Below are positions 48,031 through 60,663 of a stretch of 64,000 bases of DNA, one piece after another; positions within the stretch are counted from its first letter, which is position 1; each line of letters opens with the position of its first letter. Origin of the DNA: Dryococelus australis. Lineage: Eukaryota > Arthropoda > Insecta > Phasmatodea > Phasmatidae. The position numbers were made by a program, and so were the translations under genes. Below the pieces are notes generated by a model. It saw nothing but the letters and a program-made list of their open reading frames with translations. It had not been told where the DNA came from and ran no database searches. The stretch is taken from positions 60,006,777-60,070,776 of the forward strand of contig CM057002.1 in assembly GCA_029891345.1 (NCBI GenBank), read 5' to 3'.

Positions 48031-49898
48031 CCAAATGTATGGTTTCACCGAACTTGTCTTTCCGAAGTTTCTGAGCAGCTTTAAAGTCAATGGCCCTCCT
48101 CTTCTTGGTCCGTCAAGGAACAGATAAGATCAAAGTCCAAGCATCAAAAATGAGATATGTGAAATCATTGTAAACTCTGCACTTGACTATATCACGCGAG
48201 AAATATATAACAGACAAAAAATTCTATAACGGCTCTGTCCAGAAAAGAGCTGACGGGAAGTGAAAGAAATGGTTGGCAAATTTAGAAATAGTAACTGAAA
48301 ATATAATCACTAGACAAATATTCCTGTACAGCCCAAAATAATACTGACATCAACGAATACACTGGGGAAATATGGCACAACCGAAGTTTGAAAAACGCTG
48401 TTTCCTAACGTTTAAAGTAAAAGTAAAAGAAGTTTTCACTGAGAGTGTTTTGTCATGTTGTAACACTCTTTTCTCTTTTAACGATTGTCCCGCGTTCGAT
48501 CCCAGCCGGCTGAATTTTTGGGCTTGATTTTTCGTGATTTTCCATCCCTCAATTCAGATAAGATGCAAAAACACTTTTATATTATTATTTTCAATCGTTA
48601 AAAATTAAAATATGTTTGTCAGTGAACAACGTATAAGTAATAAGGTAAAAAGATTTAAATGTTGTTTACAAAAAGTATTCATTTCTTACTTAAACATATT
48701 CGTTGATGATACTCACATGTTCCGTGAAAGCATTGTTTTTATTTGATTCATTTTAGAATTAACTTTGTTGATATTCTTCTGCTTGTTGTATTTCTTTGCA
48801 TTGCAGATTGGCAGTTCGTCTTTTGATATTCTGCTGTTTTTATTGTTTTATTTTGTTTCTGCAGTACTTCAGGATATTTGTAAGAAAATGTGTCACTGAA
48901 TTGCAAGTATATGTTCGTGTTTATGTTCCTGACAACCTGGATGCAATGTGTAGAGCACTAATATCTTCTAAGATTGAACCTTAATTATTTCAAAACGAAT
49001 GCAATTGCATTAAAAAAATTTACAAGTACACTAAAAGTATGTGTAGGAAGAATGTTACTAGAGAAATCGGGAACGATGTACCAGCACACATAAAACCAAT
49101 TTTAAACTGAAAATATTTTAAACATTCAGCAAAACGGAAGATTATTGATTTAAAGTTTAAAAACGCAATCAATGAACTAAAATGGTCAATTGATCAGTTC
49201 CAAGTTGGTTGTCATAAAAACTTATAATGTAACATTTGTTCATAGAACAGTACTGCCAGAACATGCACGGGAAAGAAAAAAAATATGCGCAGGTGTTATT
49301 TTTGGAATATTAATTTGTAAATATCTTATGGTGCGACGGATAATTCTTTACAAAAAAGGTTTTTCTTTGTCCTCAGACATCGTTGCATACAAGCCATCGT
49401 TTACACAGTGAGATAACCCCATGCCTTATGGGACATGGGTTTTAAATGTCAACATGTAAATAAAAAAACACCCACAATTTTATACCGCTGCTATTCACTG
49501 GTAAACTCGGTGGCACGCGTCTTATCTTTCTGTGTTAAAAGATGTTAGAAGACGCCTTGCACACTTTTCATTTTAATGACCTCGTTTTATGTTTAAAGGT
49601 AACTGTATTATGACAGTATATAGTTACTTTATGTCTTCGTATAGTTTTACAAACCAACAGCTCTCAGCTTCTAATAAAATCTCCAGCAGTCGCGTCATGT
49701 GCTCTCACACGAAAAGTCGCGCGGGGGACAGGTGTCAACCATTTATATTTTTATCTAATACCCTAATATAACCATGCCATCAGTAAAGTAATTATTTCTA
49801 TAAATGTTAGGGCGTATATAAAGTGAACAAACCACACATTAAATGTTTTTTGTTTAAAGAATATTTAAGAAAAGTAATTAAATTTGAAGTAACAAATT
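48031..49898. other. Intergenic DNA, no gene recognised
   Basis: A B-box-like CCGCGTTCGATCCCAGCC at about 48490 may be a SINE-head remnant. Otherwise nothing supportable. Confidence 0.4.
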
Positions 49899-50432
49899 TA
49901 CAAACATTCTGCACATACATTTTTTAAATGTTTGTTGCACATACATTTTCTGCATATCTCATGCCATTTCCGTGTTTTCCTGTCCCCATGGTGTCCATAA
50001 GCTTAACAACACCATCTAGAACCTTCACATCGTGTTACATATTTACATATTTTACATATATTCTGCACATACATCAGTGTCGTCCTGTCCCTATGGCACC
50101 CACAACAAAAAAACAACGCCCTCTTAGTTCCTTCATGGCCTCAGTTACATATTTACACATTTTACACACATTTTGAATTTGCATGTGTAAATGTTCATTG
50201 CACATGCATTTTCTGTATTTTGCACACCTTTTTCAAGTTGTCCTTTCCACTTGCAAAACAATCCTATCTAGCATCTTCACATTCTCTTCATGCATTTTAC
50301 AAACATCCTCCACATACATTTTTTTAATGTTCGTTGCACATCCATTTTCCACATTTTGCACACCATTTTCACGTGGTCCTGTCCCTGTGGCGTCCACAAA
50401 GAAAACAACCCCCCCCCCCCTCCCTCTGACAC
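49899..50432. repeat. Degenerate tandem repeat of about 140 bp, four copies
   Basis: Copies begin near 49899, 50043, 50153 and 50295 with TTTACAAACATTCTGCACAT-like sequence. They share TGCACATACATTTTC and CCTGTCCCTATGGC blocks, and the second copy has an internal deletion. The array lies directly 3' of the piggyBac remnant. Confidence 0.7.
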
Positions 50433-50444
50433 CTACACGTCCTC

Positions 50445-51700
50445 TTGAGGTATTTGGATCAGCTACTGATTTTCCGAGTAGAATGTGCGCCCGTCGCCTC
50501 TATTCAACAGGAATTTGCGGCAATGTTGAGAGATGCTGGATCTCCGGCTTGATCAATTCCTAAGCCAAATATTCTAGGAATTCACTTCGGGTTATTTGAT
50601 TATCCAAATTAAGCCTCAGAATTACCAATGCATTGAGAGCCGAGATGTTCATTAGGTCGAAAAAAAACGACCATTTGCCACCTACGTGTAGTTCTTGTCA
50701 CATCATATTTTTCAATAAGTTGATTGAGTAAATCAACTCCGATTTTCGTGTTGTTGTAGAACGTAATTATTTCCGGTTTTCAGAGGTTTCCGGTTTCCTC
50801 GTCGATTTTTATGTCATGATGTAAAGTTGATAAAACCAAAACTGCTTGATTTTTCTTAGAGCAATATGAGATCAATGAAAGATCTTCTTGTAACCCAAAA
50901 ATTGAAGAATTATGTTCACGCTGTTTATATGGTAAAAATTCTTTCGGGATTTCTGCCTTGTTTTTTTTTTTTTGGAGAGTGCTGACAAATGTAAGTCCTT
51001 TTGGTAAAAGGTATTTAGCCAAAGGATATCTTCTAGACCAATTATCGGTGTTTACATTACGATGTGAATCGCTGATACGCTCGCTCAGCCTCCTAACAAT
51101 ATATGTTGGTAAGTTACTTTTCCTGAAAGGCCCTTCGGGTTGAATGCCTAGGTATCATTCTAAATCCACTGTGTATGGCATTTTCGCATCAACTAGAGCA
51201 AACATCTTTATTCCATATTTTGCCGGTTTCTTTGGTAAATACTGTCGGAAAGGGCATTTGCCACGGAATGCAAGAAGCTGTTCATCGTTAATGAGATATG
51301 CACTGGGAATAAAATATTTTGAAAAATTGTAGTTCACAACTTCAAATATATTTCTCATGGGAGCAAACTTGTCAAATTCTCTTCGAGTCGCCCTATCTCG
51401 AATGCCAGCGAAACGAAGGCACCTGAGAAGAAAGAAAAACCTCCGTTTACTCAGAAGTCCAAATAAGGCCTTAATTTCCACTTCGTTTGTGTTTCTTGCA
51501 CGCGTTCCCTTTCATATTTACATTTTACAAAATCAATGTAAATATTTGTACATTCAACAATAATTCTGTAAACGTGCCCGTCCATAAAAAGGTCTAATAT
51601 TTTTTCTCGAGAAACAAGCTGTGAGGATGTAACTTTTGATCCCGGTAGATGAGTAATTATATTTTCTCTACGAGGTCTGACATTTTTTTTGCACATGTGT
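50445..51700 (-). pseudogene. piggyBac-type transposase pseudogene
   Basis: Minus-strand translation shows, in order, KVTSSQLVSREKILDLFMDG, KRRFFFLLRCLRFAGIRDRA, then NDEQLLAFRGKCPFRQYLPK with the first catalytic Asp (about 51220-51290), KPAKYGIKMFALVDAKMPYT, a stop, PEGPFRKSNLP, NTDNWSRRYPLAKYLLPKG with the second Asp (about 51005-51060), and KIGVDLLNQLIEKYDVTRTT with the third (about 50690-50750), then RRWQMVVFF and NISALNALVILRL. This is the DDE_Tnp_1_7 (PGBD4-like) layout. Frameshifts at about 51480 and in the T run near 50660, an internal deletion after IKALFGLL, and stops make it dead. I could not find TTAA-flanked termini. Confidence 0.88.
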
Positions 51701-52502
51701 TAGAGTTTCGGTTATTGTAAAAAATTGAGATCGGCTGTGTTGGGTACACGGCCGTTTGTTTTGCGTGAATACGTCTACGGTGACGCGCTAGGACGCCTTG
51801 ATGTTTTTTTTTTTTACGTTCCCTGCATCACTTCACTCGATCATATGAGGCTTTATGTGTATCACTGGATTGTTTTCGAGATGCTCTTTACAACCGTATA
51901 ATTCTGTATTTCGACTTGGCTTTTTGACGAGTATAGGCCGACATTGTGTTAAGTGAAACCTAAACGAGCGTCGTAGCTTATCCTAGTCAAAAGTTATACT
52001 TCGCGGCAGTTATGACACGCGGCGAAACGAACTCAAAATTGCGCCCCCTCCCCCCCTTCCCATCGCGCGCGATTCTTCGCAGTTCTCACTCAACGTAACA
52101 TATTCTTTGATCCTTTGGCTATCGAGTAGTGTAATTGAATCTTGAATGTAGACGATAGATTCGGAGCTGCAATGCCAAACTCTATCCCCCGATTTTGTTA
52201 TCATCGGATTTTCTGGATTGCCTCCCACTATGGTCGCAAATTTAAAAACGTATTCACATCAAAAGTACGACAGGAGTAACGAGATGCAAACACGAAGCAT
52301 TTGCGTTCCAACTTTAGGATTTAGCAAACTCGGTCTGGCTAACTGATAACGTGGTAATTATATTTTAATTTTTTATAAAATGTCTAATAAATAACATCAT
52401 GGTAAAATATTTTCAAGTTTCATAGCTTCATTGTCTTTGTATTCTGTTTAGAATGGTCCAATTTAGACATTTTGTGCCTTTTAGTAATCTTCAATACAGC
52501 GT
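51701..52502. other. Intergenic DNA, no gene recognised
   Basis: No supportable feature beyond short T and C runs. Confidence 0.45.
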
Positions 52503-53328
52503 GTTTTCGGGAGGATATGCCATACTTTGAGGGATGATGGAGAAAGGGAAAAGCGAACTGAGATAGGCAAAGGTGGACCGGAAATATCTTAGTCAAAAGC
52601 TATAGATGAAAAACGTGGCGAAGCGACACTGGAACATTCTATAGATTTCGGGGTGAGATCATGCGTTTGCAAGACTTGCAGTGCAAGGCGGCGTGGAAGA
52701 AGCCAGGGTCCTGTTACCTGCATACTTACTGCTGTGTGTGTTTCGCCAGTGAACAGTAAAGACAGAAGTGGGGTACACGGCTGAGGGAATATCGTGCTTG
52801 TATTCGGGCAAGCAGATGGAAACAGCAGGGAAGCCGAACGGTTGTGGCGAGATGTAGCCGCAGAGGTGGATCGCAAGAGGAGGTCCAGTTCCGTGGGCAG
52901 CGCGTTCGCCTGATCTCAACTCGATAAGATTTTTCATGTGGGATCATGTAAAAAATCTTGTCTACGAGACTCGTACGGGTACTTGATGCAGAAGACCTGC
53001 TGGTGAGAATCCTTGCTGCATGTGATGCCATCAGAATGTCGCCAGCAATTTTACAACGGATGTGTCAAAACCTCTTGCAACGCTGCCATGGCTGCATCAA
53101 TGCTGGGGGCCGCCATTTCGAACATCTCCTGTAAAACTTATTCAGCTTATCGTGGTATGCATGATGTTGTCAAATAAAAAACTGTGCAGGATGTTCCGCT
53201 TTCGTTTCGCCAAGTTTTTCACCTATAACTTTTGACCAAGACATTTCCGGCTCACTATTCCCTATCTAATTTGCCTTCAAATGTCCATCTCCATCATTTC
53301 TGAAAGTTTGACGTATCATCACGAAAAC
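52503..53328. mobile_element. DNA transposon with inverted repeats of about 140 bp
   Basis: 52503-52645 and 53185-53328 are inverted repeats of each other. The best core is CCGGAAATATCTTAGTCAAA on the left against CCGGAAATGTCTTGGTCAAA on the inverted right, and matching extends outward through AGATAGG and GATGATGGAGA to GTTTTCG. The interior carries a mariner-like transposase tail (52840-53125), so this is an internally deleted member of a long-TIR family. No clear target duplication was found. Confidence 0.78.
52840..53125 (+). pseudogene. mariner/Tc1-type transposase C-terminal fragment
   Basis: The plus strand reads PQRWIARGGPVPWAARSPDL followed by FFMWDHVKNLVYETR, then, in another frame, ACDAIRMSP and CQNLLQRCHGC. 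The RSPDL..FFMW block, with its third catalytic acid, and the downstream VYET motif are standard in Tc1/mariner-like transposases. The two upstream catalytic acids are missing and there is at least one frameshift near 52985. Confidence 0.72.
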
Positions 53329-53899
53329 AAATGCATATACACCAACAAGCATCGCTGTTATCCTAATGTAATGTAAATTCGAACCAAAGGCAATCAAATT
53401 ACCCGGTTACCCTACAGACGACCAGATCGGTACTGGTATTGGATCAAACTGATATTTTGCCGCCATAAATTTTGTAATTCTATACATATCACACTCTTCC
53501 AGCTAATCGCATTGTTATTCACTCCTAATAAAATATTAATTTGGCTCTACCATGGCGTTTATAACGGCATACATATCCATTAGTTGAACGTACTTTTAAA
53601 ATAGTCGTGTTTACCAAATGCATGAACGACCTATGCACACGATTCAGGAAATAAATGTTAGGCTCAACAAATTGTTCTTGAATGCAAGATCTTGGCTTCT
53701 GAGAAGAATAGTCGTAGCTATTTACTACCCGCCCAGAAGGCAAGATCTTGCAGACAACTTCCGCGGAAGCCTGCGCGGCGAACTTTATTATTCTTAAATG
53801 CTTTGTTGGGTTTTGTTCAAGGGAGCCAATGCAAATGTCTGGAGCAAAACCTGATTAGTTGAGGGAACAAAAGATTTTTCACCGTAGACGAAACTCTCC

Positions 53900-53930
<31 letters not shown>

Positions 53931-56577
53931 CATACACACACACACATATCTAAAACTTTAGGTTTTCCTCACTGCAGAGGCCGAGAAATTTCTTTTTTTT
54001 GTGCACGCCGTCAACTTTGATCCGTAAAATGTCATGACAATTGTATAAATTACGTTTGCAAACAATTGCATTTCTTAGTTTAAAGTTAGTTGAGTATTGT
54101 AACTGAGAAATCACGGGGAAAAGTACATAAATCTAAACATTACCTTAAGGATTGTCGGTAGGAATAGCATTTGAAAGCTTCTGAATCACTGAGGTTAAGC
54201 AACATGCCACTTATCTTATACCGTCGTTATATTACGCTCAAGAAACTCGAGTTTCCCGCTGTCAATATTGTGCAACACGTGATTATTTAACGCCTTTTGT
54301 CTCAAACGCTATAAAGTTAAACGTTTCTTACTGTCCCGTTGCGGCATCACTCTGATAAGTATTAATTCTGTAAGACTGATAATATATTGCAATACATCTT
54401 ATTCAAGCAAATTGAAACCTGATCACTGAAAGGTGTTGGTATAACAATATTTATTAGTGTATGTGCTTTTAGTGACGTCCGTACATTTTGATACTCCGCT
54501 TTCCAGTGAAAATTATAACAAGACAGGATAAAATTGAATGACTCATAGTTCACTTTTGCATTACTTTATTACGCAATTGACCTATTTGTTCAACGTTTCG
54601 TATAATTCAAGACAATTTTCGCCACGGATATTTTTTCTTTTCTTTCTCCCAGAAACATGTATATGTGCTCTGTTGTATCTCTTAGCAGCGTATAGCAGTG
54701 CTAATATGAATAACAATGCATCTTCATTCAATAAGAAATATTTTAAAGGGCTACATTAAATAACTTTTGAAAGTAATTGTAATTCTATAACCATGAATGT
54801 AATATTCAAATACCACTGTGCCTTAGAATGTGAAAATTTCGACATGGTCTAAAGGACAGTATAATCACGGCCATAGTTTAATTTGGCATGTATAGTCGAA
54901 CAAAATATGATTAGGGCAAATTAAAAAGTGGTAAATATATCAATTATATACAGTGACGTCTCTGGGCATTATGAATCGATACAATGTATGTTTACAAACT
55001 ATGAAGAAATTAAACATTGCTGTTGTAATGTATGCTATTAAGGAGCTGATTGAATACTTCACGCAGGCCTGTAAGGACTATATATGTGATATATGAAACT
55101 TACTTCTCTGATATCGCCTTGTATGCCCTTGTGTGTATGTCCCATAAATCTCATAAAAAATCGATGTATTTTAATGCCAGTACGGACATTACATTTTTGC
55201 AGTTTTTATCAATGCCAAATGCCCATTTTCAACGTTTGTATTTTATACCCTAAGCATTACTCATAACTGATATCATCCCATCTTTCTTAGCAGACAGTAC
55301 CATATGTGAGAATCAAATTCACATATGAGAGACTCTTTCATCCTCTGTTTTTGGAAATAAAGCCACTCGAGTGATTAACTTATGTAATTGGTATATATAT
55401 CAGTAACCACAAAATATATTTCCACCGAAATTGGCAAACAATTAGAGCTATCGAATTAACCTAGAAACTAATAATAAATTTAAATGGCACTAGCTCTTGT
55501 TGTTTAAATGGTGGCGTTAGAAATCTTGCATTACTTTATGTCAGTAAATGGAACAATTAAAATAATATTATCAATGTTTGTGTTACTTGTAGAAAATATT
55601 TAAACATGTAATTAAAATATGTTTTGTGCTCGTGGGGCTACATTATTTTTTATTAATTTTTTTAGAAAATTACTAATAAATATTAAATGCGCAGATAAGC
55701 ATTAGTCTTTATAGTCTGCAGCGCAGAGTATAAATTCGCCAAATGAAGATTCCTTTTACGCACATATAAATACAAACTCATCTAGACTCACATAATTACA
55801 CGTACATAAAGAGGCACTTCTCACCACATACACACAGCCTTTCTAATACTTTTAACACACATACACACACGTATATATGTGATTATATATATATATATGG
55901 TCATATATAATCACACCTGATTTTCACACAAATTAAATTAAAAGGAAAAGAACTCTACAGCTAATAATTTAAAACTTTCCACACTGAAATTCTATAGTGA
56001 CTTAATTTTCGAAAACCCTTAAATGCAAGCAAAACTGTTAAGCAATTATAAAAAATTAACTTTAGAATAAACAGACCAAGTAACCATTAAAACATTTCTT
56101 AATTAATAAAAATGGCTTCTGAGTTAACATTCCCCTTCCCTTCATATTTTTCGGAATCTTCTTCAAATGATATTTGGCCTCGACACTACATGCGCTTTCC
56201 TAAACCCTGAAATAATGTTCTAATTGTCTGCTTCCATTACCTACGCATGCTAAAATATTTTTTTATCTGTAATTTTACTGGGCATCTTCTAGAGACCTTT
56301 GCTTATTAGTACAATACCTTACACAAGCATTCATTTCTGGGCAGTTTTCTCAAAATACTGTAGTCCATATTGCATAAGTTATGAAACAATGCCTTAGAGA
56401 GCACCAGTTAGATATATTTTTTTTTGCATTGGTTAAATCTGAAATTCGTCTCTCCTCAAATTCTGCCCATGCTTCATCCCACAATAGTGACATTTTGAAA
56501 CTTGTAACCCCTCCACTTACTCTCTCTTACTGCCATCACTGAACTTTCTCCTTAGCACAACTGTTTTTACTATCGAA
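53329..56577. other. Intergenic DNA with small microsatellites, no gene recognised
   Basis: Compound (TA)n(CA)n near 53898-53947 and CA/TA tracts near 55835-55910, the latter with a small palindrome TGATTATATA...TATATAATCA. No coding block was recognised. Confidence 0.45.
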
Positions 56578-56701
56578 CTAGTGAGGTGACGCAGTGCTAA
56601 CACACTGGACTCCCATGCGGAAGGATACGGGTTCGATTCCCGGTCCAGCCATCGTGATGCAGTTTATTATGGTTATCCGGAATGAATCACGGAGATGTTT
56701 C
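56578..56701 (+). mobile_element. tRNA-derived SINE, interrupted by a MITE
   Basis: The head has GTGACGCAGTGCTAACACAC and B box CGGGTTCGATTCCCGG, then CCATCGTGATGCAG as in the SINE at 29596. Sequence after the MITE, from 57069 (ACAGATCATGGCCG), may be the rest of the SINE. Confidence 0.65.
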
Positions 56702-56705
56702 TTAA

Positions 56706-57064
56706 GGACACTGGTGCATGAAAGCATTATATTTATATAATTTGGGCCGCAACTTGTTTTACAGCGGATTTTTCGAAATTTTTTACTCGTCAGGACGTAA
56801 ATAACAACTTTTTGTATCTTACGTTGTTAGATATTCATTGCCGTCATTATTCTCAAAGCACTGATTGCAGATAAGAAAACAAAAATTCTTTCTTTTCTTC
56901 CATCAGTGCTCCGAGAATAATGATGGAAGTGAATCTCTAACAACGTAAGAAGGTGCTAAAAGTTGTTATTTTCATCTTGAAGTGGCCAAAATTTTGAAAA
57001 ATACGCTATGAAACAAGTTATGACACAAATTATGTAAATATTCTGCTTTCATGCACCAAAGGCC
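56706..57064. mobile_element. Foldback MITE with TTAA duplication
   Basis: A 359-bp element that is almost entirely an inverted repeat, with arms of about 165 bp and a short centre near 56880. Both arms include GGTGCATGAAAGCA, AATAACAACTTTT, TACGTTGTTAGA and CATTATTCTC in inverted order. TTAA lies directly outside both ends (56702-56705 and 57065-57068). TTAA targets are used by piggyBac and Kolobok elements; which one mobilised this copy is unknown. Confidence 0.85.
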
Positions 57065-57068
57065 TTAA

Positions 57069-57663
57069 GACAGATCATGGCCGATTATATCCACTTCCTT
57101 ATTTACCGAGTAGAGGGTTCTTTCTCTAATGACCCTTCTATAGACGAGACACTTCGCCAGAAAAAAAAACCCACCTTACTTCTCAGATTTAAGCGACTTT
57201 GCAAACTCTAAGTTCCACGACAATGACTTTGCACAACTCCACCAGCGCAATGCAGCAGCGTTTTATCGCCAAGCAAATAAACTTGCGAATTTTTTTTTGC
57301 AATCCTAACCCTTTCAGACCCACTTTAATCTACGGTTAAAGGTGTTGCAAACAAGAAATTCTGTGTTACGTGCTGTACAGTACTTAATTCGACCCAACAC
57401 TTGCTTCGCTCTCGCAGTCAATGAGCTGTACGCTACATGTTCAGCTACAGTTATATGAACCAGATATGACTTAGACCAGTAAGACGGTTTGCGAATATTA
57501 GTCATTGAGTTTGGAAGTGCAGTACAGATCAAAAATTACCTACACGCTCGTGAAGTACACAATTGTGCACACTGGGTCTGAATGGGTTAAGAAACAATAA
57601 ACACAGTTTTCATGGTCTCACGACAATTTCCTTTGGCAAAGAATTAGTCTCATTCTGTAATTT
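57069..57663. other. Intergenic DNA, no gene recognised
   Basis: The first part may be the 3' half of the interrupted SINE. The rest shows nothing. Confidence 0.4.
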
Positions 57664-57793
<130 letters not shown>

Positions 57794-58299
57794 CTCCTTA
57801 CCAAAACAAGTGGCCTGGGAATACATTGTTCTTCGCAGAATATAGAAGTAGTTCTTAACTTGGCGACCTGGAAAACCCTCCCTTGCAGACCGCATCCACA
57901 GAGATGGGGTGGTTGAAATCGTTTGGAGGACAATTTTATATGTAGAGCGGCGACGAATTCAAAGTTTTCACCAACGCTGCCATCGACAGTCCAAATTAAA
58001 TTTTTTTCTTTAAGTTAACACATGATTGCACAAAAAAAAAAAAAGTAATTTTTGCCAAACGCTTTCATATACGCACAAAAAAAAACACGCGTGAGTCATG
58101 CTTGTAGTGTCTTAATGGTCACGTGATATTTCTTCTTTCATTACTAACTACATAATGCAGACAGTTAATAACTGCATGTTTGCACAAGAACAGTATTACT
58201 GACATTACGATATGGATACAAATAACAACTTGCTGACATACAGACGATGGTGAAGTGTCAAAGACATCTAGTGGCTATAAGAAGTTTTGTGATATTTAA

Positions 58300-58437
58300 C
58301 ATGTATTGCCACACATATTTACCATGTATTGCCACACATATCTACCATGTATTGCCACACATATTTACCATGTATTGCCACACATATCTACCATGTATTG
58401 CCACACATATTAACCATGTATTGCCACGCATATTTCA
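58300..58437. repeat. 23-bp minisatellite, six copies
   Basis: CATGTATTGCCACACATATT recurs exactly every 23 bp from 58300. Units alternate between ATTTAC and ATCTAC endings. Confidence 0.93.
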
Positions 58438-58515
58438 ACGCGTGCATCTACGATAATCACGTAATCTTGAGAAAACTACTATCCTATCTCGGATTCGCTG
58501 TCGCTATTACCAGAT

Positions 58516-58895
58516 AACAAGCAGTGCTAGTGTTCGTCAAATTGACGCACCTGGAAAATTTCGGATATAACAACGCCGCTACCACAGCAGCATTGCGAGT
58601 AGTTATAGCATTAACACGCCTGGGTAATTCTGGATGTGATGATGCTGCCACCACAGCAGCAGAAGTGCAAGTAGTTATGGAAATAAACACACCTGGAGAG
58701 TCCTGGGTTTGTTGATGCTACGGCAGCAGCACTGGGAGTTGTCACCAAATTTACACTACTCGCTAATCTTGGATTTGACGACGTAGCTACAATGCGAGTT
58801 GTCGTCGAAATAACACCGTAGATAATGATCTATTTGATGATGACGGCACCGTAGCAGCTATGCGAGTAATCATCAGTGTTTTCGTGATGCAGCCA
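58516..58895. repeat. Degenerate tandem repeat of about 60-72 bp, six copies
   Basis: Units starting at about 58532, 58602, 58674, 58738, 58798 and 58866 share GTT(A/G)T...AACACACCTGG..., a TTGGATT(T/G)GA block and a GCTACCACAGCAGCA-like block. Copies are clearly diverged, so the array is old. It abuts MITE copy H. Confidence 0.75.
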
Positions 58896-58901
58896 CCACT
58901 A

Positions 58902-59290
58902 TTCACGAAATCAACCTTAGAAAAAAAACTGCCCCTACCTGCATATGTTTTAACTAGCACACTTAGTTACATGAGCCCTGTAGAGTTAGTAACGATGTCT
59001 AGGAAGTAGTTCAGTATTTTAGAGTCGTATAAAAAGGGTTAGGCAACCATTTCTGATAACTTAAATTATTGCTTTGCCTTCCTGTATTTTTAATGCATCG
59101 AAGTGTGAAAATTATCAGAATTGTTTTTATTTACGTCTCTAACAATTTCACAGTTGCACTTGACCTACGCATGAATAAAGTGATGAGGCTTATGCCAGTC
59201 TTACATAAGGCGGAAGAATACACAACGTGAATACAAGTAGCTTAAGCAGGACTTTAAAAAAAAACTCATTTTACCGCGAATTTCCCATAA
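58902..59290 (-). mobile_element. TA-flanked MITE family 'GGCTGTTCACG', copy H (5'-truncated)
   Basis: It begins within the terminus at TTCACGAAATCAACCTTAG and runs collinear with copies E-G to ATTTTACCGCGAATTTCCCA. The outer part of the first terminus is lost at the junction with the tandem array. Confidence 0.75.
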
Positions 59291-60066
59291 CAAAGATGTT
59301 CCTTGCACAAGCGCAACATCAGCACATCACGGGAATGTCATGCACCACATACAGTACCCAAGCTATGGGTATCAACCATTGTAGGACCCCGCCCTTAAAG
59401 GCTACATCAGCGTTGTGCGACACACCCACCCTCGTGGATCACTCATTTAGAATTTCTTAATGTATAATGTTAATTATTTTCTTGATTGTTTACATACAAT
59501 GCGATGCAATACACAACACAGTAGGTACTACAAGACAACAGCATTCCCGCCATAGATGAAGAAGCTTTTCTGTCGTACAGGAGATAATAAAATGCGGTAT
59601 AAAGGGACAGACTCAAGCAGTGACTGGAACAAAAACAAAGCAATTGCATAAGAAAATTCACAAAAACATCGAAAATTAAAATTCAATAAATGCAAACAAA
59701 ATAAAACACATGGATGACCAGAATGGAACAAGAATGAATAGTGTACAAACGAATTAAATATAAGTGGACTAGCAAGAACACAGTGACAGAGTATACACAA
59801 AAAACATGAAGCAAGTTAATCAAATGTATCAGTTGTGAAGAACCGAAACAGGAGAGGGACTCATTTGCACGCTGCCATATGTACATTGACAATGAGAAAA
59901 ATGTAGATAAAATAAAATAAGTGCGAAGAAACATTCCACAGGAAAAGAACAGCTAGGCGAAGCCAAAGAACGAGTGTACCTGGGAGTCACAGTAATCCAA
60001 CAACATGTAACCATAGGTGTGAAACATGTAAAACGGCGAGAAAAGGAAAGAGAAAGTGAGTGAGCA
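59291..60066. other. Intergenic DNA, no gene recognised
   Basis: No supportable coding or repeat feature. Confidence 0.45.
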
Positions 60067-60300
60067 AACAGATTTGGGCGGCTCTTAACATCGAGTTCTT
60101 GAGAGCCGATTGAGGTGATTATTGAGCAGCGCCGGAATGAAAGGGCGGGGGGAACGGGAAATCCCCGAGAAAACCTGCCGACCAACGGCATCGTCCGGCA
60201 CGATCCCGACATGCGAAAATCCGGGGGCAACCCCGCCGGGTATTGAGCTCGGTGGGAGGAGAGCAGTGTAACCACTGCCACACCGTAGCCCCCAGGGAGG
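60067..60300 (-). mobile_element. SINE, second family (copy 2)
   Basis: Read on the minus strand it starts with GGGGGCTACGGTGTGGCAGT, carries GAGCTCAATACCCGG as B box, then TCGTGCCGGACGATGCCGTT and CCGCCCTTTCATTCCGGCGC, in the order seen at 36680-36950. Confidence 0.78.
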
Positions 60301-60663
60301 AAAGAATTATGGCCTCATCGGGGTAAAAAAGGCTCATGCATTCTTATCGGCTTCCACTTACCCCTCCAATTGCTCGGCGGCCATTCAGCTGCTGCAAAAC
60401 CATGTAAAAATAATTTTGTTTTCTAAACAAACGAAATATCACTGATTTAAAAGCCTACAAAACAGAATGTTATTTATAGTGTACATTTTCTACACCAAAT
60501 TGTTTCAGGGGCTTCAGTGTGTTGTTACACGTATTTTGTAAGTCTTAATGTTTATGGTTAAATGTTTAATTACCGTTTTTTCGTAAGTATTTCGTTACAC
60601 GAGTATTTTTAAAAGTGTACGAGAAAATTAGGTTGGCGTCCCTTCCTGAGGGATTAGATGAAA

